This document shows, in pieces, positions 56,011-64,000 of a stretch of DNA of 64,000 bases; the stretch's first letter is position 1; the number at the start of each line of letters is the position of its first letter. The position numbers and the translations under genes were made by a program. Below the pieces are notes generated by a model. It was not told the DNA's origin. It saw only the letters and a list, made by a program, of their open reading frames with translations, and ran no database searches. This DNA is from Sciurus carolinensis. Its lineage: Eukaryota > Chordata > Mammalia > Rodentia > Sciuridae. Where the stretch lies: positions 92,256,143 through 92,320,142 of the forward strand of contig NC_062220.1 of assembly GCF_902686445.1 (NCBI RefSeq). Reading direction: 5' to 3'.

Positions 56011-56027
56011 AAAAAAACTTGGCCAAG

Positions 56028-56599
56028 AGAGAGTTGGATATTCCACAAGGACAGGTATGACCTCAGAATTTCTGCTTCAGAGATGTTGAAGAGGGGCAGT
56101 CTGGTTGGAAGTTGCGGGAGGGGAACCTAGTGGGGGAATCTACTTTTTCCAATTTGTCCAGAATTTTCCTGATTTTGGAACTGAAAATCTGCACCCTTAG
56201 TCTCTACCTACCTTCCAGTCCCAGGCAAACCTGGACTCTTTAGAGACACTCTAGAGTTAAGGAAGAGTTTTAAAGCCACATTTGCAAAGCAAGCACCCAG
56301 TTTGCACTTGGATGGTGTGTTTATTTGGGTGTGGCTTTGGGAGAAACTGATCAACATTTCCCCTGAATCAATGCAGGTGTTCTGTGTTGCTGAATCTGAG
56401 TGCTTTACCTATCTACAAACGTGGAGTCATATAGTCCTGTAAAACTGAGGAACTAACACAAGGTCCTTTGCTGGCTGATTATCCATCCTACCTCATCCCA
56501 GAGAGAATCGTGGATCAAGACAAGCTCGGGGGAGTTTTCTTCCCTGAAGGTCTTTAAAGATCAGAAGTGTTGACAAGAACACAAGCATTGGAGTTGGCT
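56028..56599. other. Unassigned non-coding DNA
   Basis: No repeat recognised. Confidence 0.35.
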
Positions 56600-56790
56600 G
56601 GACTGAGCATCCTGGGTTTGCTACTGATTAGCTACGGGATTTGGGGGATTTTGAGCTGTTTCCTTAACTCCTCTGAGGCTTGGTTTTCTCATCTGTAAAG
56701 TGGCCACAGGGACATTATGAAAATTAACTGAGATATGTGAAAGTCCCTGGCACAGTGCCTAATTCAGTAAATATCTCTTGCTGCCCTTTC
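56600..56790 (+). mobile_element. MIR SINE, near full length
   Basis: 'cctgggtttgctactgattagctacgggatttggg', 'cttggttttctcatctgtaaagtgg', 'ccctggcacagtgcctaattcagtaaatatc' give a clear sense MIR. Confidence 0.9.
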
Positions 56791-56998
56791 CCCTTCTCTG
56801 TCGAGGAGTGGAGTCTGCAGGTGGGGGACTTGAACCAAAGCAATAATTGTTTTCTAGACAAACCTCAGCAGTTAGAGTATCCCCACTGCACCACAATGAT
56901 GAATGGAGAGCTATACCTCTCAGGGCCTCTTTGGTTTGTCTGGTTGCAAAAGATATGATTTTGCAAAGTGCGTTATAGATACTAAACATTAGTTCAGT

Positions 56999-57205
56999 CA
57001 TGTTTTCTTTTTCTTTTTTTTCCCCTTGGGAGCAGGGCTTGAACCCAGGGCACTGACCTACATCCCCAGCCCTGCCCCCGAGTCTCCCCACCCCTTTTTT
57101 TCTTTTTGAGTTGGGATCTCTCCAAGTAGCCCAGGCTGCCCTTGAACTTACAACCTTCCTGCCTCAGTCTCCTGAGTAGCTGGCCACCATACCATGCTAG
57201 TTCAA
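56999..57205 (-). mobile_element. Dimeric B1-ID SINE, antisense
   Basis: 'gagcagggcttgaacccagggcac', 'ctacatccccagccc', 'agcccaggctgcccttgaac' and 'ctgcctcagtctcctgagtagctgg' are in antisense order. Diverged. Confidence 0.85.
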
Positions 57206-57494
57206 CTGTGTTTGAAATATGTCTGGACTCCAGAATCTCTTCTTCCATCAAGAAAATGGAGATACATTATTTTCATTTTGTTTCTTTTGTTTTCTTCCCT
57301 TCTCTTTCTTTTTGTTTTTCTCTTCTTGCCTAAGCTTCTTTCCCCTCCATTTTTGCCTCCTGTGTTGTTCAACTGATTAGTTAAGGACCCTTGCGTAGCT
57401 CATTTCCGGTCAGCAGACTCAGCCTCCTTATCCATACAACAAAAGTATAGAAACAGTTCCTTTCAGCTCTGGTATCCTATAATCTGAGGAGTAA
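57206..57494. other. Unassigned, pyrimidine-rich
   Basis: T/C-rich sequence. Short hydrophobic open frames are compositional. Confidence 0.35.
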
Positions 57495-58020
57495 TGTTCT
57501 TTGATTCATTCAGTGAGTATTTATTGAACACCTACTGAGTACCAAGCATAAACACAGTGACTAAGGACAACTCAATAAACAAAACAAGCTAAACCTCTGC
57601 TGCCATGAAAGTCACGTGCCAGTGAGAAATTAGATAGACAACAAATAAAACCTAAGTGAGTACTTGCCATGCTGGGCTGGTGCATGCCAGAGGGAAATCA
57701 AGGCAGGGTAAAGAATAATGGTGGTGATGAGGGTGTGCTGGGGAATGGGGCAGGGAGTAGATGTGTGAGAGCTGGCAATTGGGGAAGCTCTCTCCAGTAA
57801 GATGACACATGAGCAGAGTCCTAAATGAAGTGAAGAACAGGCCATGTAGGAATCTGGTGAAGAGGGGGCTGAGCGGAGGAAACGGTAAGAGCAAAGGCCC
57901 TGAGGTGCATTTACAAGGGAATCAAAGAGGCTGGTGTGGCTCTGGGTTATGCCAGCCAGAGCAGAGTAGTGGGAGATGAACTTAGGAGGTAACTGGGTGT
58001 CCAATTAGGTAGGATGATGA
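57495..58020 (-). mobile_element. LINE2 (L2) 3' end, antisense
   Basis: 'gattcattcagtgagtatttattgaacacctactgag' is the antisense L2 terminus. 'ctctctccagtaagatgacacatgagcagagtcc', 'gagcaaaggccctgagg' and 'gcagagtagtgggagatg' continue inward. The 124-codon minus-strand frame at 57630-58004 lies within this L2 and reflects its decayed ORF strand. Confidence 0.85.
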
Positions 58021-58839
58021 GAACAGCTCAGGGACAGCCACAATCTGTACCCAACACAGGCTCTTGTGCCAACCCTAGCACAGGATCAAAGGCCTCCTAT
58101 TCTTTAACCTCATTGGATGCTGAGGGAGTCAGTCTTCAGAGACTGTCCATCAGGTCGGGCAGAAGAGGGCTCTGAAGTTGGATCCACTGACTTGTTAGTC
58201 TCAGTATTTTCAGAAATGGGACCTTATCCTGGCTATCTTCTTTCACTATCTGTCTCCTAGACTTGTCCTCAAAGGTTTGGAACACATGCAGTATGTTTAG
58301 TAAGAAAATTAGCATGTGATAATCTCCCATCAAAAATGGACCCTTCTGATAGAAAGCAAGCTGTAGAAAAATGTAAACCCTGGTTTTGTTAATGCATCTA
58401 CACAATTTCCCCCAATCTATTTGTCCCTGTTCTAAGCTGGATTTATACCAAGCTCACCTTTTGCTCTTGATTTTTTCCTATAGGAGGAGAACAAAATTGT
58501 CTGGGGAACCTACACTGAGCCTTTAGCATAATGGGTGGAGAAACTCCAAGGTTTAGCCTTTGCTTTTCAATTATCTGTTGAGGCACAAAGGATTATGGCC
58601 AGGGCCTTCTATGTCTTGCTAAAACCACAGAAAATCAACCCCCTGTTTATCAGAGAATACTGTGAAGGTATTCCATGGAATTGACTGCCTTCTTCTTTTC
58701 TTCCAAGGATCCAGCAGAGTCCAGAACAAAAGCCATTCGTGATCCAGTGCATTTGAACTTATCCCCAACCATTTCATGTTCTGGGAATTCTGTGTTCAAT
58801 CATAGGATGTGAACATATTTTTGAGGGGCTTCAAAGTTC
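58021..58839. other. Unassigned non-coding DNA
   Basis: No repeat recognised. Confidence 0.35.
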
Positions 58840-59015
58840 TAGGAGCAATGCCAGGTACTTTCTGCACAAACCGTCTCCTTTGGTCTTGGCACAAGACCGG
58901 AATGGAGGATGTGGTGAGCCCCACTTTCCAGGTGAGGCATTGAGGCTCAGGTGAGGCACCTGAAGTCCCACAGCTGGTAGGTGAGAGAGCCTGGAGCTTT
59001 CCTTTCACTGCCTCC
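58840..59015 (-). mobile_element. MIR SINE
   Basis: 'caatgccaggtactttctgcac', 'ccactttccaggtgaggcattgaggctcagg' and 'tcccacagctggtagg' fit antisense MIR. Confidence 0.75.
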
Positions 59016-60406
59016 CTTTGAAGGATCAATCTCCTGTTATCCTTTTAGACATGATCAGCTTTCGCACTAATGAAGACTGGCTACTTGACCCAATCTATTC
59101 TCTCTTCCAGTGCCAGCTGGATTGGAATTGAGGTTTTGGGGAAGACGTGGCGGAGCAGAACTTGTGTTTCAGACAATGGTCTTTAAAGGAAGATGAGCCG
59201 GGCTCAGTGCCACGCCCACACCAGCCTTCCCTCCGCCAGAGTGGAAAGAGGGTTGCTCAACTCTTCCATCAGTGCAGGGCCTCGGAGGGCCAGCCCTGCT
59301 TCCTCACCTGCCAACTGTCACCAGGAGCTGCAGAAAGTCTCGCCAGGGACATCCCGCCTGTTGCTTCCCTTGGCCTCACCCCATTCCTGCTTGTCTTCCT
59401 CTTGCTCTTCAAGCAGAGCTGTGGGAGCCCTGGACTACTGATGCGATTGCCCAGGATCACACAGTGTCGGGCGGGCTTTTGAACTCTGGCTTTGATTCAC
59501 ACAGACATTTTAACCGATGTTCTCTCCTGTTGGGTTTTGGCTGCATTGGAACTTTTCTGGTTAAGTGTGAGTTAAGTGAGCCCTGCTGTTTTGGAGATGG
59601 TGATGCTGAATTAATTGTTCTTTCTGGTCCCCGATGCCTATTACTTTGCTTTGGAGCAGAAATTCCACTGCATCTGCCTGCAGAGAACTCAGCTGGTGTC
59701 ATCACCGTCTTCCTGGATCCATCAGCACTCACTGGCAAACAAGGAAACTGGATCCATGTTGGACACAAACTTGACTCAGCTCTGTGCTTTGTCTCTCTGT
59801 AATCCCTCTGGTATTGACAAAAAGAGCACAGGAACGCGGGCAGCAGTGATGGCTCCTGCAGACAGCATGTATTAACATTGGCATTATCATCCTGGGCCCC
59901 GACGGCCCAGGCACTAGAAAGAGGATTAAGTGACTAGTAGTGTGTATGTTATAACCATCGTTTTATTCCTTGTGACTTTTCGGTTTTGCTCACTTCATAA
60001 AGATGTAAAAGGGGGGCTTTGAGTAAAAGCAGATGCATTTGTACATTTTTTTGGTCTGATGGGTAGCATATGTCTCAGACATTTGGACAATGTTGAGACA
60101 TTATCAAGTTTCTTCATGAACACAGCAAATTATCTTGCAGCAAATGTTGGTTTGAAGGGGAGATGTGAGATATAGTAATTTAAAAAAATAAAGATCTCTT
60201 TGAATCTCTAATTTATTATATTTGATGGGTTGATGTGTGGAGGTTATATAATCATTGAATGAACTGTTTCCTGAAACTTTAAAAAGAGATTGATGTCAGG
60301 TGGTACTGGCTTTGAGGTGGGTTTAATATGATAATTAAACATAACTATTTTAAAATTACACTTATTCCTGATTAAGCCAAATTCTCTGGAATATTCCATC
60401 CTCAAG
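59016..60406. other. Unassigned; long frame at 59272-59802
   Basis: A 176-codon plus-strand frame crosses a probable antisense MIR relic ('cccaggatcacacagtgtcgg', 59450-59475), is overlapped by frames in all other phases and has no recognisable domain. I do not call it a gene. 59980-60400 is AT-rich and featureless. Confidence 0.4.
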
Positions 60407-60420
60407 AAGTGACCCAAAGA

Positions 60421-60610
60421 GCCAGGTGTGTAATCCCAGTGGCTCAGGAGGCTGAGGCAGGAGGATCGCGAGCTCAAAGCCAGTCTCAGCAATTGAGCAA
60501 GGCTCTAAACGACTCAGTGAGACACTGACTCTAAATAAAATACAAACAAGGGCTGGGAATGTGACTTAGTGGTTGAGTGCCCCTGGGTTAAATCCCCAGT
60601 TAAAAAAAAA
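60421..60610 (+). mobile_element. Dimeric B1-ID SINE
   Basis: 'gtgtgtaatcccagtggctcagg', 'gaggcaggaggatcgcgagctcaaagcc' and 'agggctgggaatgtgacttagtgg'. Flanks at 60407-60420 (AAGTGACCCAAAGA) and 60611-60624 (AAGTGACCCAAAAG) form the target-site duplication. The 5' end lacks the first few bases. Confidence 0.95.
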
Positions 60611-60784
60611 AAGTGACCCAAAAGAAATGTCAATCATGTCACTGTCAATTTTGAGTGACATCATTTTATACATTTACAGAGTGGAAAAGTCTATCAGTGT
60701 CATTAAAAATCAGAGCCTTTGGTCTTTACCATAGAATGTCATTTTCAGGTTGCAGAGTGCTGGTAATTTGTATTCTATAATTTC
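60611..60784. other. Unassigned non-coding DNA
   Basis: Nothing recognised. Confidence 0.35.
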
Positions 60785-61470
60785 ATTTTTCTTAATTGAT
60801 TCATTCATTGACAATAGAAAAAAGTTTTTTATTGAGTACTACAACATAGAAGTGGTTGAAATCCAGAAGTGTCAAGTATGTATTCTTTGCCCCCCAAAAG
60901 TTCACAGTCTACTTGGAAAAAATAATAATAAAATACTAATGAAAAAAATAAGACAAGCTCATTGAGATGTTACAAGAAAGCTTATAAATGAAGTGTGAAG
61001 TGAGTCTCAGCAGCAGAACATTGCATGGCTTCACAGCAGAGATAGATCAGGGATGGTGGTGGTGAAGGTGGATGAGGCTTTAGAGAAGAGGGGCATGGAG
61101 ATGGCCTTTGCTGAAGGGAAAGCAAGCAAGAGGGAAGGGGCTGCTTTTGTTGAGTAGTAGGAAGCGATCAGTAGTTCATGTTTGGGGTTCAAGGTAAGGT
61201 AGGAGATCAGGGCAGATTACATCAGCTTTGGGTTGTCACATTTTGGGCATTTGGGTTTTATCCTATAGGTGTAAGGGGCCTCGAGAAGTGATGTGAATTA
61301 TAATGCTAGTTCAGAAAGGATGCTGGGTAGGTAACAGTTCACGGATAGACTGGCAGGTGGGATAGATGAGACAGGTGGCATGGACACTGGGCAGGTGACC
61401 CCAGTCATAATCCAGGGTGAGAGTGAGGAGAGGCTGGGCTTCACAGGAGAGAAGGGAGAGGTATAAGCAC
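60785..61470 (-). mobile_element. LINE2 (L2), antisense
   Basis: 'gattcattcattgacaatagaaaaaagttttttattgagtac' begins it. 'aagttcacagtctacttggaa', 'ggtgtaaggggcctcgagaagtgatgtgaa' and 'gcatttgggttttatcc' keep the antisense L2 order. Confidence 0.7.
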
Positions 61471-61600
61471 AAGTATTTATTTGTTTTGTTTTGAGGCAGA
61501 ATCTTGCTGTGTTGTTCAGGCTGGCCTTGAACTTGCAATTCTCCTGCCTCAGCCTCCTAAATAACTGGGATTTCAGACATAAGCCTCTGTGCCTGGCTCA
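61471..61600 (-). mobile_element. B1-like SINE, antisense, monomer
   Basis: 'ttgttttgaggcagaatcttgctgtg', 'caggctggccttgaacttgc', 'ctcctgcctcagcctcctaaataactggga' and 'cctctgtgcctggct'. It has no ID half, unlike the other 7SL-derived SINEs here. Confidence 0.9.
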
Positions 61601-61607
61601 CTTCACA

Positions 61608-61775
61608 AGTAATTAACCCTTATGGAAATGGTGCAGTGGGAGGTCTCATTAGTCCTAGTTTCAGATGAGAAAACTGAGGCTCAGAGGGATCGATAACTCT
61701 ACCAATGTCACACTGTCAGAAGTGGATCTGAACCTATACTCCAACTCTTCAGCAGTTAATCAGTCTTCCTGCTTG
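61608..61775 (-). mobile_element. MIR SINE
   Basis: 'tagtttcagatgagaaaactgaggctcagaggga' and 'gtcacactgtcagaagtgg' with 'gatctgaacc' are antisense MIR landmarks. Confidence 0.85.
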
Positions 61776-61852
61776 AATGTGGAAGGGATGGGGGAGGGTG
61801 GAGAAAAGGGACAGTAACTTTTAAAATGTTACATTAGAAATATAACATCTCA

Positions 61853-62025
61853 ACAGGTTCTGTTGCACGTGCCTGTAATTCCAGCAGCTCAGGAGGCTGA
61901 GGCAGGAGGATCGAGAGTTCAAAGCCAGCTTCAGCAACTTAGCAAGGTGCTAAGCAACTCAACAAGACCCTGTTCTCTAAATAAAATAGAAAAATGGGTT
62001 GAGGATCTGGGTTTGATTTCTAGTA
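61853..62025 (+). mobile_element. Dimeric B1-ID SINE with shortened ID half
   Basis: The B1 half is complete ('gcctgtaattccagcagctcagg', 'gaggcaggaggatcgagag'). In the ID half 'gggttgaggat' is joined directly to 'ctgggtttgatttctagta', so the A-box region is deleted. Its tail has turned into the following tetranucleotide repeat. Confidence 0.9.
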
Positions 62026-62152
62026 TAAGAAAGAAAGAGAGAGAAGGAAAGAAAGGAAGGAAGGAAGGAAGGAAGGAAGGAAGGAAAGAAGGAAGGAAGG
62101 AAGAAAGAAAGAAGGAAGGAAAAAAAGAAGGAAAGAAAAGAAAAGAAAAGAA
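62026..62152. repeat. (GAAG)n / (GAAA)n tetranucleotide tract
   Basis: About 125 bp of purine tetranucleotides, starting in the SINE tail. The Lys/Gly/Arg-rich frame across it (61863-62219) is an artefact. Confidence 0.95.
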
Positions 62153-62574
62153 ATGTAGCATTTCAAAAGAAAATTTTCTTTGTATTATTTTCTTGGCCTG
62201 GGTTAAACAGCTATCTTGAAATAGAAATGAATACATTTTCATATAGAAAAATAGATAACTCTGTGGAGTGAAAATGAAGTTCATCCAAAATGTCCTGTCT
62301 TCAGATAGATGTAAAACTCAGAAATGGGATGCACAACGTTTATCTTCATTCTTTTTATTTACATGTTATCATGCCCAGAGAACCGTATAATGTGAGCCTG
62401 CCTATGTACGCATGCATGTTACTGTTTCACAGGGACTCAAACAAATTCAGTCTTGATGCAAGCTTGATGTGAAAAATGGTTGTAGTTTTGACTTTTAAAA
62501 AATTATCTGTTTATTTCCCTTTCTCTGCCGATAACTCCTGGTTGTAATACTGAAATCTTATAAATACGGCACAG
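62153..62574. other. Unassigned non-coding DNA
   Basis: No repeat recognised. Confidence 0.35.
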
Positions 62575-63080
62575 TTAACTCAACAAAATGAGCTTAGTGT
62601 TCTCGGGCAGTCCAAGTTGACAACACATAATTTGGCACAATTTGGCGGGGCTTGAGTTTAAGACAAATACAAGACCGAGAAGCATAGAGGCTTTATTATT
62701 TCTAAGTAAGTTCATGTCGTGCACAGGAGTTGAACTGATCAGCAACCCCAAGCCGCCCTCCAGACGCCCCATCCTGACGGTCTCATAAGTGTTGAGTTCA
62801 CAGCACAACGTTTGTGCTTCCCAAATAGGGAAGTTGTTGTTTGAAATGGCCATCTGTGCCTTGGGCAGCAGCGGAGTGAATGCCATCTCCGTTGGCCCGC
62901 CTCCCCCTCTGGCCCTGACGGTGTCACCCAGAGGTTGGAAGGGTGGAGAGAAAGGCCTGGCCCTTGCTTCCTGCAGTGTTGGGAAAGGGTGGAGGAGGAC
63001 AGTGCTACACAGAGCTGATGAATGGGGGCTTCCTTGTCCCGCTCTAGGACTCAAAATCACTTTTACACACAGAAGAAAAG
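62575..63080 (-). other. CpG-richer block, LTR-like on minus strand
   Basis: The minus strand carries AATAAAGCCTCTATGCTTCT (start of an R/U5-like layout, about 62682-62700) and the longest open frame of the window (183 codons, 62575-63126). Some thirteen CpGs lie within about 450 bp. The frame shows no domain. A TATA box at the expected place was not found, so an LTR is only one possibility. Confidence 0.3.
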
Positions 63081-63930
63081 AATATAAATGTAGAATTGCT
63101 TGAATTCTTGAGAAAATGGAAGACAAATAAAACTAAGATTTGTCAGGTGTCTATGTACCAGGTGCCATGTTGTGTCACTCAGGTGGCCCTAGGCCCAGTC
63201 CCAGATTTTGCCTGTTCCTCTAGCATGATTAGTAGTAGAGTTCCCTCTCATTTTCAGAACTTTTTTGGTCTGGACAATATATTATGCTGTCATCCTATGG
63301 ACAATCTGAGCAAGCACCCTTTAGGGGGACTTCCTTATTTCCATTGTTGGCACCTGGACATTGAGTCTCTGGGAGGTGAATTAACTCAGTCACTCAAGGA
63401 TCTATAACATAGATTGTTTCTGCTTCATCATGTTCTCTCCCAAAGAGTGTTTTATCTCTACAAAACAAATGGTACTGATCCAAGAGTAGGGCAAATTAAT
63501 TTATTTTCAAAGATATTCTAAGAGGAAACTTGATCTTTGAGTTGTTTTCTGGTGGTGGGGAGCTGGATTCGCCCTGAGCTTCCACATGCTCTCTCACCTG
63601 TTTCTTGTGACCAAGGGTGATATTTGGAGAATTAGACAGGGAACTGATGATCACAATCGAGGTTGTGATTTGAGCTCATGGACTATAAGAAAGTTAACAA
63701 ATCTACCTAAAAATCAGACCCAGAACTCCTCTTGCCTTATAGAGTCAGTGTCTGAGCCAACCCATGTGCCAGAGTCCAGGATGCTGGAATTCACTGTGTC
63801 ATGTGGCGACACCAGTTTCTGTCAATAAGTAGTAAAGGGCTTTTATCCAGTGGGTGATTAATAGATCTTATCTGGTAATACAAGACTAAGAGATTCAAGT
63901 CTTTTGGGTAAACACACAGCACAGGTGTAG
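63081..63930. other. Unassigned non-coding DNA
   Basis: Short frames only. 'ttgtcaggtgtctatgtaccaggtgcc' at 63140 may be a small MIR or L2 trace. Confidence 0.35.
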
Positions 63931-63934
63931 GGAA

Positions 63935-64000
63935 TCTGAAAACCTTGATTCCACTTCCATCTAGCCATGTGACCTTCCTCAGAGTAGACTGACCTTTCTG
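63935..64000 (+). mobile_element. MIR SINE, cut by window end
   Basis: 'ctgaaaaccttgattccacttccatctagccatgtgaccttcctcagag' is the sense MIR core. The rest lies beyond the window. Confidence 0.65.

Noticed and set aside
59272..59802. 176-codon plus-strand frame as a gene
   Set aside because: It includes part of an apparent MIR relic, is overlapped by open frames in every other phase, and has a low-complexity mix of residues with no recognisable fold.
61863..62284. Lys/Gly-rich and Ser/Phe-rich frames
   Set aside because: They are translations of a SINE and its (GAAG)n tail.
62575..63126. Longest open frame (183 codons, minus strand) as a gene
   Set aside because: No domain, signal or splice evidence. 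Composition is explained by locally GC-rich DNA with few stops, and frames in other phases overlap it.

Overview
The window looks like nuclear DNA of a sciurid rodent (ground squirrel, marmot or tree-squirrel type). The main evidence is two young SINE classes. One is the tRNA-derived ID element. The other is a dimer of a 7SL-derived B1-like half fused to an ID-like half. The dimer with this layout is, from memory, typical of squirrels, and the L1 3' ends fit that reading. There is no prokaryotic or organellar gene organisation.

I find no protein-coding gene or exon and no functional RNA gene that I can defend. All long open frames are scattered, lack recognisable domains, occur on both strands of the same DNA, or run through simple repeats and transposable elements. 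The stretch is therefore intergenic or deep-intron DNA. Roughly half of it can be assigned by eye to interspersed repeats. Family names are from recognition only, not from a library search.

Layout. 1-8 kb: L1 3' ends, MIR, a tandem ID plus B1-ID SINE pair, an old L1M fragment (4.2-5.0 kb) and a Tigger-like (MER2-like) element (6.9-7.2 kb). 8-24 kb: sparse old repeats (L2, MIR), antisense MLT1-type LTRs (11.9 and 15.4-16.3 kb), a sense LTR (16.3-17.25 kb) and long unassigned stretches. 24-31 kb: a CpG-enriched block, MLT1/MaLR LTRs, L2 remnants, hAT relics and a small inverted repeat at 27.2 kb. 31-38 kb: an antisense LTR with its own TATA box, MIR/L2, an L1 3' end and a SINE. 38-41 kb: an old L1, then a MaLR LTR split by a younger L1 whose tail and flank have been tandemly triplicated, then a young ID element. 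43-50 kb: a TATA/poly(A)-bearing LTR, a strong inverted repeat, nested L1 pieces and SINEs. 50-64 kb: MIR, a long (TC)n tract, an antisense LTR, a second ID plus B1-ID pair in a MaLR neighbourhood, L2 relics, further SINEs and a (GAAG)n tract.

The most informative observations concern genome dynamics: two loci where two SINEs in a row share three copies of one target-site duplication, and a triplicated L1-tail/target-flank unit. Several short perfect inverted repeats have no repeat assignment. Nothing here shows a new multi-gene system.
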